The translations under genes were made by a program, and so were the position numbers. Of a DNA stretch of 64,000 nt, positions 1 through 8,370 are shown one piece after another. This stretch comes from CAXBGS01 sp963975425 (GTDB lineage Bacteria; Planctomycetota; Planctomycetia; Pirellulales; Pirellulaceae): contig CAXBGS010000016.1 of assembly GCA_963975425.1 (NCBI GenBank), forward strand, positions 62,001 to 126,000, given 5' to 3'. The number at the start of each line of letters is the position of its first letter. The stretch's first letter is position 1. The notes under the pieces are model-generated. The model ran no database searches and was not told the DNA's origin. It worked only from the letters and a program-made list of their open reading frames with translations.

Positions 1-108
1 GTCCGCGACCAGGTTGACTTCACGCTCGCCGATCGAACCGTCCGCGAGCGCCATCACGACCAAGTTTCGTAATTGACGTTTTCTTTGCAGTGGGAATGAA
101 TCACTCAT
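1..108 (-). CDS. TerB-like protein, N-terminal part only (runs off left edge)
   Basis: The minus strand opens with ATG at 106-108 and stays open to the window edge (36 codons, no stop). The reading is basic at first (QRKRQLRNLV) and then gives VMALADGSIGEREVNLVAD, the 'aDG.i...E...' pattern of the first helices of TerB/DjlA-type domains, which are acidic all-helical modules of uncertain function found in tellurite-resistance operons and elsewhere. It lies downstream of, and in the same direction as, the SH3 protein gene, 229 bp away. The family call rests on 36 residues and is tentative; that this strand is the coding one is more secure. Confidence 0.6.
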   Translation of the reverse strand, partial: MSDSFPLQRKRQLRNLVVMALADGSIGEREVNLVAD

Positions 109-190
109 GCCCAGATATTACCCCGCCGGATAAGTCCCGGGTAGATGGAGCAGCGGCGAGACTGGCCGCGACCAAGCTAGCGGCGGCGGC

Positions 191-250
191 GGTCGATCGA
201 ACCGCGGTGGATCGGTCAGTGGTCGACCGAACCGCGGTGGATCGGTCAGC
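191..250. repeat. 30-bp tandem repeat, two copies
   Basis: Two adjacent 30-bp units (191-220 and 221-250) differ at two positions; each contains the core GAACCGCGGTGGATCGGTCAG. They sit in the 229-bp gap between the TerB-like gene and the SH3 protein gene. A short plus-strand reading across them yields AVDRTAVDRS-type repeats, but I see nothing to suggest it is a gene. Confidence 0.9.
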
Positions 251-337
251 CGACGAAGGCCACCGGCAAGATTGATTCCAAGCCACGAATCACGATCACG
301 AGCTGGCTGACACCGACCAATCACCACGGCGGGCTGG

Positions 338-2326
338 CTATTCGCGAGCGCGGACCGCCTTGGTGACGGTGATGTGCGGGGTGTTCAATCCCTGCAGGTA
401 CCCGCGGTTGCCCGCGACACTGATCCGGCTGTTCAGATGCGTGCGCAGATTGATCCCTGGCGACGGCGTCACGTAAGCGATCGTGTTGCCGCCATGATCG
501 GTCAATGCAAACGGCGGGCTGTTCGTCCGAGCGGAATAGACCTGCACCAAAAAACCGGTTTCGATAAACGAATTCGACGACGGCGGGGCCAACGGCTGAG
601 CCTGCGAAATTCCGTCGAGTCGTTGAAGCGGGCTGGGCGATGATTCACCGCCGGCCGGAATCACCAGTGAATGATTGCGGATTGCCGCACCCGAACCGTC
701 GCGACGCTCGGCGACACGCTGGTACTGTTCGGCACGTTCGGCCAACAGCTTCGCGCGACCCGCGGTCACTTGGTCCGGCGTCGTTTGCGCGACACGATAG
801 GCTTCATCAATCAGCGGCCGAGTCTCGGCGCTCGACGCCCGGCGGGCCATCAATCGTGACAGGACGAGTTGAAGCTTTTCAACATCGGCTCCCCGCACCT
901 CGTCTTCGACCCGCATGATGTCTTCACGCGAAACGACATTGACCGGGGCAGGCCCGTTGCGATCGATCGAGTCGATTCCAAGCGACTGAGCCGGCATCGG
1001 GCTGATGCCAGAAACTTGCGAAACGCCGGATTCGCGCGCGGCACCGCTGACCCAATTCCCATCGCCTGCCGATGCATCCGCCGCGGGCGCCGACGCATCC
1101 AGGTTCGATCCAATATCGATCAATCTTGGCTTTCCGATAAAGGAAGCGTTTGCGATCGAGGTCGATTCTCGCGCAGGTAGGTTGGACGAGCCGACGTTTG
1201 AGTTTTCATGGGATGCGTATTGCGGCGTTGCGTCAGGTCGATCCGCGACCGAGTTGCCGATGCCGTCTTCGACCGAACCGCGAACCGCATTGGCTTGCCA
1301 GTCCTGTCGCACTCCGCTGCCAATCACACCACTTCCGATCGGCTCATCGCTCGCATCGGCTAGTGTTGACGGATGTTGACGCGAATCGGGTGCGTTTCGG
1401 AAAGTCGGAATTTCGTTGGCGGCAACAGGCTGAGGCGATGCCTGTCGTCGCGGTGATTGATAGGGCGCCATTCCCGTCACCGTTCCACCAGGCGATCGAA
1501 TCGTTCGTCGCGAACTGGCATTGCGGCTATTCGAAATCGGAGCGGATGGATCGTATGGGTGCGTTCCCGAAACCTGCCCTGAATGCGGCTCCGGTTCAAG
1601 CAACTGTCGCGCCGCATCCGACGAGGCCAGCTTGATGTTGTCGGTCTGCTCATCGCCCCGTACTTCACCCGGGCGACGTGTCGGTTGACTTTGCTTGGGT
1701 TCGGTTCGTGCCACCGGCAAGAATTCGATGTCGCTGGCTTGTTGCTGGCGACGCACCGCGGCGACCAGTGCTTCCGGCGACTCAACCGTTTGATCGCGAT
1801 GCACCCACCGAAACTCGCCCGAGGGTGGCACGATGCGATACCAAAGTTGCGGCCCATCGGGACCGTCTCGTTCGCTGCGACCGATGATCGTGACCTCTTC
1901 GCCTTCGGCCATCTGGACTTGCCAGCGATACTTTCTCGCTCGTCCCAAGTGCGTGCCGATCCACGCCACGGTTCGATCTTCGATGATCGTGCCGGCATCC
2001 TCGGATCCACTCAACTGGACCGTCGACGCGGGCACCCAGCAAAAACTGTTCTCCGGTGGACGCACACCCAGCCAACCGTCTTCGGTTTCGACATACACTT
2101 CCAGTTCTTGACCGTGCCGCAGCGGGTCCGTCCGGTAGTAATCCCCTGACGGTCCGCACCGCGTGTGAACTTCGTCATGCGCGACGTACACCACGTACGG
2201 TTCCGATGCCAATCCGTCCTCGGCGACTGCGTTTGACGACGAACAAGTCGCCGCGATCGTGAGGCCGATCGCGACAAAGACGGCGAAAAACGTTTGGCTA
2301 GCAAATGCACTTCGAGGCGATCGCAT
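338..2326 (-). CDS. Exported protein with bacterial SH3-like domains
   Basis: About 662 residues. ATG at 2326 is chosen because it opens a typical signal peptide (hydrophobic FFAVFVAIGLTIAATC, likely cleavage near residue 36, AVAED); the open frame upstream of it reads as non-coding. Two SH3-like segments follow at about residues 43-103 (VHTRCGPSGDYYRTDPLRHG, DGWLGVR, CWVPAS) and 112-182 (WYRIVPPSGEFRWVHRD). Then come a long Ser/Pro/Asn-rich linker, a helical charged stretch around 480-550 (EKLQLVLSRLMARR) and a C-terminal beta-rich tail (TGFLVQVYSA... NRGYLQGLN). SH3b modules commonly bind cell-wall or periplasmic ligands; the ligand here is unknown. Divergent from the amidohydrolase-like gene across 250 bp that must hold both promoters. 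Confidence 0.85.
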   Translation of the reverse strand: MRSPRSAFASQTFFAVFVAIGLTIAATCSSSNAVAEDGLASEPYVVYVAHDEVHTRCGPSGDYYRTDPLRHGQELEVYVETEDGWLGVRPPENSFCWVPASTVQLSGSEDAGTIIEDRTVAWIGTHLGRARKYRWQVQMAEGEEVTIIGRSERDGPDGPQLWYRIVPPSGEFRWVHRDQTVESPEALVAAVRRQQQASDIEFLPVARTEPKQSQPTRRPGEVRGDEQTDNIKLASSDAARQLLEPEPHSGQVSGTHPYDPSAPISNSRNASSRRTIRSPGGTVTGMAPYQSPRRQASPQPVAANEIPTFRNAPDSRQHPSTLADASDEPIGSGVIGSGVRQDWQANAVRGSVEDGIGNSVADRPDATPQYASHENSNVGSSNLPARESTSIANASFIGKPRLIDIGSNLDASAPAADASAGDGNWVSGAARESGVSQVSGISPMPAQSLGIDSIDRNGPAPVNVVSREDIMRVEDEVRGADVEKLQLVLSRLMARRASSAETRPLIDEAYRVAQTTPDQVTAGRAKLLAERAEQYQRVAERRDGSGAAIRNHSLVIPAGGESSPSPLQRLDGISQAQPLAPPSSNSFIETGFLVQVYSARTNSPPFALTDHGGNTIAYVTPSPGINLRTHLNSRISVAGNRGYLQGLNTPHITVTKAVRARE

Positions 2327-2576
2327 CGTGGGTGAATCTCTGTTTCGGTTGACGAAAATCGCGTTTCTGTTTCCAGAAAGGCTCCATTTAGTCGGTGGAT
2401 AGTCCACAAACCGCCCGCGACACAAGACGAATCCTGGCAATGATTTGCCGCAATCGACATTTACCCGGACTTCGCCGCACTTATAGAATCCCGATTCCGT
2501 CTTTGTCACTTGTCGTTGATACGATTGGCTGCGTTTGATCGCTTCCACGCCACTCCTGCGTACCGGACACAAATCG

Positions 2577-3572
2577 ATGAGCGTATTGATCAGTTGCGAA
2601 GTCGGGGGCCAGCGTGTCCCTGCGTGGCTGGTCGGCACGACGGGCCGGCACGCAAATGATGCGGACCCACGGTTTAATCGCGATGCCCCCAACCGCGACG
2701 CCTCCAATTACGGTGCTCCCAACCGCGACGACCCCAGCCGGGATGACCGCCAATCATTCCGCACAGATCAAGACAGCGTCGATCCAGACAAGGCGGATCC
2801 ACACAACGTATCCAGTCCGCCGCGCGAACACGCAGCGGCGACGACGAGAACACCAAAGCAATCCGACGGCCCCCGTCGCACAAGCACATCCCGTGTAAGC
2901 ACATCGGCGAAAAAGTCATCGAAACGGCTATCGCACGGCAACCTTCCCATGCGATTGCCCAGCGACACGGCCGCAAGTGAGATCGCAGCGGATCTGGCGA
3001 AGCGACTGCGTGCACCGCTCGTTGAAAACCCTTATTCGCATCAGCTGATCGATACCACACGTTCCCAAAAACACCGCTTGCTCTTTCCCGTCGGTACGCG
3101 TGGTTGGCCCGATGATCTCAAGCAACGTCTGATTGACGAAGTGCATCAGCCCTACCGCAAGTCGCTGCGTGAAACGATTCAAAACATGTTGCGCACACAT
3201 CCGTACGTTGTTCACTTCAGCATCCGGACCTTCGAATGGATTCGCAACGGTAAGCCCCGACGCGCCGATGTCGGCTTGTTGTACGACCCGGGATCGAACA
3301 ACGAAGTCGACTTCTGCCTGGACTGGATCGACGAAATGTACGAGAGCGCGCCGATGCTGAAAGTTCGCCGCAACTATCCGCGGCGCGGCAGCACCGAAAG
3401 CGTGACGAAGTCGATGCGAGCTGAATTCGCCGGACAGAATTACCTGGGTATCGAAGTCTTGCTGAATCGCGCCTGGGCCGGCCGGCAACTGCGAATTCGA
3501 GACGAAGCGATCAAGGGGATGTGCGATTCACTGGCCAGCCTGATTCGCCCCGGCCAAACCGACGCGGCCTAG
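2577..3572 (+). CDS. N-formylglutamate amidohydrolase-like protein with low-complexity insert
   Basis: 331 residues from ATG 2577. This start is preferred over 2535 because the family's opening motif follows at once (VLISCEVGGQRVP, compare 'vlvSCEHGGnrvP'). The rest of the family pattern appears at about 188-300: HQPYRK, VVHFSIRTFEW, ADVGLLYDPG, RRNYPRRG, NYLGIEVLLN. Known members hydrolyse N-formyl-L-glutamate to formate and glutamate in histidine breakdown, but no hut genes are nearby and the planctomycete group may act on another N-acyl substrate. Between the opening motif and the rest (about residues 30-135) lies a hydrophilic Asp/Arg/Asn/Ser-rich insert with short repeats (PNRDASNYGAPNRDDPSRDD) that the family normally lacks. 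The expected CEHGG reads CEVGG, losing a His that may be a metal ligand. Confidence 0.75.
   Translation: MSVLISCEVGGQRVPAWLVGTTGRHANDADPRFNRDAPNRDASNYGAPNRDDPSRDDRQSFRTDQDSVDPDKADPHNVSSPPREHAAATTRTPKQSDGPRRTSTSRVSTSAKKSSKRLSHGNLPMRLPSDTAASEIAADLAKRLRAPLVENPYSHQLIDTTRSQKHRLLFPVGTRGWPDDLKQRLIDEVHQPYRKSLRETIQNMLRTHPYVVHFSIRTFEWIRNGKPRRADVGLLYDPGSNNEVDFCLDWIDEMYESAPMLKVRRNYPRRGSTESVTKSMRAEFAGQNYLGIEVLLNRAWAGRQLRIRDEAIKGMCDSLASLIRPGQTDAA
2676..2745. repeat. Short imperfect repeats inside the amidohydrolase-like gene
   Basis: The block CCCAACCGCGACG recurs about 30 bp apart (near 2688 and 2718), with related GATGCC/GGTGCT flanks and a further decayed unit after it. It encodes the PNRD repeats of the hydrophilic insert. 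The periodicity is a multiple of three, so the frame is kept. Confidence 0.65.
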
Positions 3573-4161
3573 TCGGACCGCACCGTTTTGCAGTCAAAGA
3601 GAACAAGGCAACAAGGTTAGGGATCAAGCCACATGGAAACGACTCGCTTACGGGCTTGTTGATTTAGTGAGCCGCGACGCGTGAGCGGTCGGGCATCGCG
3701 CATCGCCCGCGGTCTTACCGCCAACGGCTCACCACTCTTTCGGAAAACACGACGAAATCAACATATCCGGACACCTCGCTTACGCTTCGGGCTTCCGGCA
3801 AAACCGCATCACCGTGGATCGGTGAAATCACGACCAAGGCAACCACGGTCTCAAGCAAAACTGCTCAGCCGTCCCTGAGCGGGGCAGTCAAATCCATCGT
3901 TTCACATTGGATGCCCCGATTCGACCTGCAAAACCGTTCAACTTGGATGATCGTTCAACCCGATCCACTTTCGAGTCGCCAATGCCCTGGCCGGGAATCA
4001 ACCGTTGCGTGAGCCGCCCACTTCCCGGGAGAGCCAAACACGCGGCCGCACGGCACGCCAATCCTGCTGCGTTTGCTTCGCCACCGGCAAGGCAAAGATT
4101 GGCGATCCCAGCGTCTTGGGTGGGCGCCGGAGCCGACTCAAACGATGTTCATTACCTGACC
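3573..4161. other. Gene-free stretch with repeat debris
   Basis: About 590 bp between the amidohydrolase-like gene and the tRNA promoter. No open frame on either strand looks coding. It holds a 60-bp dispersed repeat (3674-3733) and CTCGCTTACGCTTCGGGC-type text near 3778 of the kind seen between genes in Rhodopirellula-type genomes. Confidence 0.6.
3667..3733. repeat. Dispersed intergenic repeat, copy A, with inverted ends
   Basis: The segment 3674-3733 begins GCGACGCGTGAGCGG and ends ACGGCTCACC. A second 60-bp segment at 57006-57065 begins GCGACGCGTAAGCGG and ends with the same ACGGCTCACC. In this copy GTGAGCC (3667-3673) and GGCTCAC (3726-3732) form an inverted repeat, so the unit could fold as a long hairpin. 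It resembles a non-coding REP-like family. Confidence 0.6.
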
Positions 4162-4189
4162 TTGTGACAAAAACAAGACACGCTAAAAT
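4162..4189 (+). promoter_or_regulatory. Likely tRNA promoter
   Basis: TTGTGA at 4162-4167 and TAAAAT at 4184-4189 are separated by 16 bp, a fair match to a housekeeping sigma-70-type promoter, ending 22 bp before the tRNA. Inferred from spacing and consensus only. Confidence 0.5.
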
Positions 4190-4211
4190 CACCCGCTTCA
4201 ACGACAAACCC

Positions 4212-4288
<77 letters not shown>

Positions 4289-4332
4289 CTTCATCTGGCG
4301 TGCAGTGGCACGCAGATGCGACGACTTGCGAA

Positions 4333-4782
4333 TTAGCCCGGTTTTTTCCGGGCTTTTTTCGTTTCTGCCCTGCTAGCTTCACCGGGCCTCCATCCGGCTC
4401 CGCCGCCTGCTGCTTCGGGTTCTGCTTTGCCCTTATTGGCTTCGGAAGAATCTTCACCATTGAGCGTTTTGTCCTCGGGCGTCCAGCGTTTTGCGATCGC
4501 TCGCTCGAAGCTCTCGGCGGTCGCCATTGCGTAGTGCAACATCGCGACGGGAACGCTGTTCCCTAGGCGTGCGGCAACGTCCTTGGCCGGATACTTCGCC
4601 ATCCGTTCCGTTTCTCGCGTGGCTCGCAAGTCTTGGAACAGTCGCAGCCATGCTTGATGACCGGCTCGCGTGACGATCTTTTTGAACGTCGTTCTTAGAT
4701 TCGCGTTCGTGTCACGATAGCGAGTGATGACATGGACCGTCACTCGTCGGTGAATCCTGATCCGCAGGACTTGCCATTTACC
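4333..4782 (-). pseudogene. Tyrosine recombinase/integrase, C-terminal remnant
   Basis: The minus-strand frame gives the end of a planctomycete-type phage integrase: TRYRDTNANLRTTFKKIV, LFQDLRATRETE (catalytic Arg region), AARLGNSVPVAMLHYA (His and the presumed nucleophilic Tyr) and then a low-complexity Glu/Ala/Lys-rich tail. Upstream the frame is closed by a TAA near 4780 and no core-binding domain is present, so only about 140 of the usual 350-450 residues remain. The GTG at 4743 could in principle start a short protein, but it would lack part of the catalytic domain. The gene points toward the tRNA 3' end, as in integrated elements. Confidence 0.75.
4335..4360 (+). terminator. Intrinsic terminator after tRNA-Arg
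   Basis: Perfect 7-bp stem AGCCCGG/CCGGGCT with a T6 loop, followed by a T-run (4354-4359). On the opposite strand the same bases encode the last residues (KKARKKPG) and the stop codon of the integrase remnant, so the recombinase reading frame ends inside the tRNA terminator. Confidence 0.85.
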
Positions 4783-4990
4783 TTCCCCTTAAGATCGGTC
4801 CACTGTCAACTTTTCGTGGGCAATTCCAACTTGTTCTGTCACCGGACCCAAAAGCATCCCTGCCGATGAGACCGAATTCCCAAGTAAACAAGCATTTCAG
4901 CAATGGATATCGGTAAAGCCAAACAAGACGCTACGTGATAAACTGTTCTCAAACGTTAATTGACTGCATGGACGCGAAACGGAAATAGCA

Positions 4991-5848
4991 ATGCTCAACC
5001 GCCAGAAAATACTCCTTCAACTACTCCGACAGGTAGGTCGCCCCGTTTCGCGAACCGAGTTGACCAAATGGGCATTTTTGTTACGCCACGAGTCTGATTC
5101 CGCCGGAGGCAACGCTTTCTATGAGTTCGTTCCTTACCGCCTTGGCCCTTTCTCGTTCGCTTTGTACCAAGAGTTAGACAAACTGCTGGATCAGAACTAC
5201 GTCGCTCAAAGCGGCGAGCACGGATGGGAAGCTGGCGAAGTCGCAGCGCCAACCTTGGACCCAAAAGTCGGACGGGACGTATCCCGCGTGGTTAAGGACT
5301 TCGCAGGGTGGGACATTGAAAAGCTGCTCGACTACGTCTACCAACGACATCCCGCCTTCACCGTCAATAGTGAACGAATGAAGTTGGCGAAGCGACCAAA
5401 GACAAAACCCGCCGTCTTCACTGCTGGCTATGAAGGAATCTCGATAGACCGCTTCTTAAATCTCTTAGTCGAAAACGGCGTTGAACGACTCATCGACGTT
5501 CGACACAACCCCATCGCTAGACGATACGGGTTTCACAAAAGCACGTTGCAGCGATTAACGTCAAAACTGGACATCGACTACGTTCACGTTCCTGAACTCG
5601 GAATCCAATCCGCCAACCGTCAGAACCTCGACACGATGGACGACAGAGAATCACTGTTCAAAGTTTACGAAGACACGACACTCCAAGACGAACCAAACTC
5701 GGTCGCAAGCGTTGCTGACCTAATCAAAGAACGTCCGTCAGTCCTTGTCTGCATGGAAGCTGCACCTGAGTGTTGTCACCGCAGTCGCCTAGCTACCGCT
5801 GTATCAAAAATAACCAAGTTGCACATTGAGCACTTAAGGGCTGCCTAG
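4991..5848 (+). CDS. DUF488 protein with an extra N-terminal domain
   Basis: 285 residues from ATG 4991. Residues about 1-85 form a helical domain (ILLQLLRQVGRPVSRTELTK, FYEFVPYRLGPFSFALYQEL) that resembles the SocA/Panacea-like (DUF4065/YwgA) type. From about 143 comes DUF488: TAGYEG, LIDVRHNPIARRYGF, YVHVPELG and the signature CMEAAPECCHRS near 255-266. DUF488 proteins are of unknown biochemical function. The partner gene starts 3 bp after the stop, so the two are surely co-transcribed. Base composition looks more A/T-rich than the flanking core genes, fitting acquired DNA. Confidence 0.75.
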   Translation: MLNRQKILLQLLRQVGRPVSRTELTKWAFLLRHESDSAGGNAFYEFVPYRLGPFSFALYQELDKLLDQNYVAQSGEHGWEAGEVAAPTLDPKVGRDVSRVVKDFAGWDIEKLLDYVYQRHPAFTVNSERMKLAKRPKTKPAVFTAGYEGISIDRFLNLLVENGVERLIDVRHNPIARRYGFHKSTLQRLTSKLDIDYVHVPELGIQSANRQNLDTMDDRESLFKVYEDTTLQDEPNSVASVADLIKERPSVLVCMEAAPECCHRSRLATAVSKITKLHIEHLRAA

Positions 5849-5851
5849 GAA

Positions 5852-6643
5852 ATGCCAAAAAAGAAGGTGCTAATCACGGTCAAGACCTACCCACACCCTT
5901 CGAAGGGATACCAGGAGCTCGTTTGCACAGCAGGAGTTTCAGAATCGGGTGAATGGATTCGGCTGTATCCCGTGGACTACCGCTATCGTCCAAAGGAGCA
6001 ACAGTTTGAGAAATACCAGTGGATAGAAGTCGACCTTGAAAAGTCAGACCCTGGTAAAGACAACCGACCGGAGAGCTTTCGTCCTGACCTCGAATCAATT
6101 CGAGTTCTCGGCGAAAGAATGAACACCGATGACAACTGGCGGGAACGCCGTGAAATCATCGACAAGCTTCCTCATCGAACTCTCAACGAGTGGAAAGCAG
6201 AACACGATAAGGACAAGACATCGCTTGGGATTGTCAAGCCATCCCGCATCATCGATATGGAAATTCGGGAAGTCAAAGATCCAGAATGGAAATCTGAATG
6301 GAAGGCTTTGTTTAGCCAGATGAGACTGTTTGGTCCAGCTCAAAAACCGCTCACAAAACTCCCCTACTCATTCCACTACATCTTCGAATGTGAAGACGAT
6401 GACAAACCTCACACTGCAATGTGTGAGGATTGGGAACTTGGCACGCTTTTTCTCAAAGAGGTAGACCGCCTTGGGTCCGAAGGAGCGGCAGCCGATAGCG
6501 TGAAGAAGAAATACTTCGACCAGATGTGCAGCGAGAAGAAGGACACGCGTTTTTTCATGGGCACGCGGTTCCCGTACAACGTTTGGCTCGTGCTTGGTGT
6601 GTTTTGGCCGCCCAAGATCATGCAGCGTGAGCTTTTCTCATAA
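5852..6643 (+). CDS. Conserved protein paired with DUF488, function unknown
   Basis: 263 residues, ATG 5852, three bases after the stop of the DUF488 gene. It opens with a beta-rich segment (KKVLITVKTYPHPSKGYQEL, VCTAGVSESGEWIRLYPVDY), then KYQWIEVDLEKS and a charged middle, and ends with FFMGTRFPYNVWLVLGVFWP. From memory, proteins with this 'vLitvKtYP...C.AG...g.WiRlYPv' opening occur next to DUF488 genes in varied bacteria; I know of no assigned activity. No signal peptide or membrane segment, so probably cytoplasmic. Confidence 0.7.
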   Translation: MPKKKVLITVKTYPHPSKGYQELVCTAGVSESGEWIRLYPVDYRYRPKEQQFEKYQWIEVDLEKSDPGKDNRPESFRPDLESIRVLGERMNTDDNWRERREIIDKLPHRTLNEWKAEHDKDKTSLGIVKPSRIIDMEIREVKDPEWKSEWKALFSQMRLFGPAQKPLTKLPYSFHYIFECEDDDKPHTAMCEDWELGTLFLKEVDRLGSEGAAADSVKKKYFDQMCSEKKDTRFFMGTRFPYNVWLVLGVFWPPKIMQRELFS

Positions 6644-6660
6644 TTGCTAAGTCTTCCGTC

Positions 6661-6923
6661 CTACATGAACAATCGGATTGAGTAGGGTCGCGCAGAAAGG
6701 TCCGGCATCACCTTGGCGAACTGTGCGAGCTCGCTCGCAAATCTCAGCGTTACAGGCAAACGGTCGTACAGTGCATCATTGTTACAGTCCATTTTTGACA
6801 GTCCAAGAATCGCTCTGCACGTCGGCAACATTAGACCATGTCCACCAAATCTTCGTATCCCGAGAGGCCTAGGTGTTCCCTTCATCTCTTTGAAGAAGTT
6901 CTGGCCATTGGCTTGAGGAACGT
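6661..6923 (-). pseudogene. Possible 3' remnant of an unknown gene cut by the IS
   Basis: The minus strand is open from the IS edge (6923) to a stop at 6661 with coherent-looking protein (QANGQNFFKEMKG, RRFGGHGLMLPTCRAILG, LRFASELAQFAKVMPDLS). No start lies at the break, and the reading would continue into the IS. I do not recognise a family. It may be the C-terminal end of a gene whose 5' part was removed, or a chance frame. Confidence 0.3.
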
Positions 6924-6989
6924 TGAGGTGCTCGCGTTTTTTCGGACAGGGCTGTGGCTTATTCTGGTCGGTTCAGGAGAACCGGTCCC

Positions 6990-7301
6990 ATGTCGAAATC
7001 AGACCCAGCGCACGCATCTTCGGCGGATCAGCCAAAGCGGCGTCGTTTTACGAAGGAATTCAAAGAAGACGCAGTGCAGATGCTGCTCGATGGCCATTCG
7101 GCGACATCGGTCGCCGAGCGGCTTGGCCTTTCCGGCGCTAACTTGCTGTATCAGTGGAAGCGTGAGTTGATCGGCCAGGCTGGCAAGACAGCCGAGAAGC
7201 TCGACGGCCGGGTGGATGACCTGGAGGCAGAACTGCGTCGCGTTCGTCAGGAACGGGATATCCTAAAAAAAGCGTTAGCCATTTTCGGCCGCGACGAGTG
7301 A
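6990..7301 (+). CDS. IS3-family transposase OrfA
   Basis: 103 residues from ATG 6990. Helix-turn-helix of the transposase_8 type: KRRRFTKEFKEDAVQMLLDG, ATSVAERLGLSGANLLYQW, then a leucine-zipper-like coiled coil (LEAELRRVRQERDILKKALA). It binds the terminal inverted repeats. An A7 run (7265-7271, in the codons for LKK) is the usual slippery site: a -1 shift there leads into the orfB frame with no stop before it, giving the OrfAB fusion. Its stop overlaps the GTG of orfB (GTGA). Confidence 0.85.
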   Translation: MSKSDPAHASSADQPKRRRFTKEFKEDAVQMLLDGHSATSVAERLGLSGANLLYQWKRELIGQAGKTAEKLDGRVDDLEAELRRVRQERDILKKALAIFGRDE

Positions 7302-8186
7302 CGGACGTGTTTGCAGCCATCGATCAAATTGTCATTTCGGATTCGCTTGCGGCGTCTCGCGTCTGCGATCTGCTGGAGGTCAGCCGTTCGGGTTTCTACT
7401 CGTGGCGAAAGGAGCAGCGGACGAATCGAGAGCTGAAAGATCGTGAACTGATACCGCTGGTTCACGACATCTTCTGGCTTCACCGCAGACGCTATGGTGC
7501 TCGCCGAATTGCCGCTGAACTAAAACGCAGGGACGTGCTTTGTGGTGTGGCCAGGGTCGCCCGACTGCTGAAAACGCAGGGTTTGGTGGCCATCCAGCCC
7601 AAATCGTTTAAGCCTAGAACAACAGAAAGCCGCCATCGCCTTGGCTTCAATGACAATCTGCTCGATTCGTATCCGGGGCCGACTCGGATCGATCAGGTGT
7701 GGGTTGGCGATATCACTTACATCCCGCTTCGCAGCAGTCGGTTCGGTTATGTCGACGCTGATGGATTTGCATTCCCGGAGGATCGTCGGCTGGTCGTACC
7801 GACGGACCATGAACGAGGAACTGGTGATCGACTCACTGACCAAAGCGATCGGCTTGCGGCAACCACCGGCCGGCCTGATTCACCACACCGACCGCGGAGG
7901 CCAGTACGCGTCGACTCGCTATCGTGCGATCCTTCGTCGGGCATCAATGCGTCAAAGCATGTCGGCTGCGGACAACTGTTACGACAACGCGTTCATGGAA
8001 TCGTGTTTTGGAACGCTAAAGACGGAACTTCCATTGGAGGACTACGCCGGAGATGCCGAAGCCATCAGAGAGCTCGGCTCGTACGTCAGCTACTACAACG
8101 TCGAGCGGCTTCATTCATCGCTGGGCTACCTGTCGCCCTGCGAATTCGAACTTCAATTCACCAGCAATCAAACCGCTCAGAAATAA
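7298..8186 (+). pseudogene. IS3-family transposase OrfB (DDE integrase), frameshifted
   Basis: The rve-type DDE domain is present but split between two frames. The first part reads RVCDLLEVSRSGFYSW, RRRYGARRIAAELKRR, RIDQVWVGDITYIP (first Asp) to FGYV at 7753. The sequence then continues in another frame as TLMDLHSRRIVGWSY, HTDRGGQYAS (second Asp), SAADNCYDNAFMESCFGTLK (catalytic Glu region), stop at 8184-8186. Compared with the normal YVATLMD text, two bases seem to be missing at about 7754. All three catalytic residues survive, but no single protein can contain them unless the ribosome shifts frame. The element is probably immobile unless complemented. Confidence 0.85.
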
Positions 8187-8221
8187 GAGACTGGCGCGCC
8201 CGCGCAACCCGAAGCACCTCA

Positions 8222-8356
8222 ACCTTCCAACGTTCATACCGAGACGAAGTCGGCGAGCTACAGTCAACTGCGAACTACCGCATGGATGACATGGCAGCCG
8301 TCTCGTTTCTCTCGGCAAAAGCCTACGACTTCCTTGTGAGCTACGAAGAACAGTAA
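8222..8356 (+). pseudogene. 5'-truncated paralogue of the small protein at 19691
   Basis: Immediately after the IS right end, 44 codons read TFQRSYRDEVGELQSTANY, MDDMAAVSFLSAKAYDFLVS, EEQ and stop. They match the C-terminal half of the 75-residue protein at 19691-19918 at nearly every position. The first 31 codons are missing and are not found on the left flank of the IS, so this is not a simple insertion; sequence beside the IS was deleted or rearranged. Confidence 0.8.
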
Positions 8357-8370
8357 TCCTCACCCCCAAG

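Larger units (their letters stand above)
6924..8221 (+). mobile_element. IS3-family insertion sequence (about 1.3 kb, orfB broken)
   Basis: The element has orfA and orfB in overlapping frames with IS3-type protein motifs. The ends are TGAGGTGCT (6924-6932) and its reverse complement AGCACCTCA (8213-8221), a 9-bp perfect terminal inverted repeat with the TG...CA ends typical of the family. The right end is confirmed because 8222 onward resumes sequence homologous to the gene at 19691. I see no convincing target-site duplication (left flank AACGT, right flank ACCTT). Confidence 0.85.

Noticed and set aside
1..72. Plus-strand C-terminal fragment ending in a stop at 70-72
   Set aside because: The opposite strand reads as a TerB-like N-terminus with an ATG at 108, which is far more protein-like.
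90..275. Small plus-strand frame encoding AVDRTAVDRS repeats
   Set aside because: It is produced by the 30-bp tandem repeat; no ribosome site and the opposite strand is equally open.
6924..8221. Target-site duplication of the IS
   Set aside because: The flanking bases AACGT and ACCTT do not match, so no duplication is claimed.
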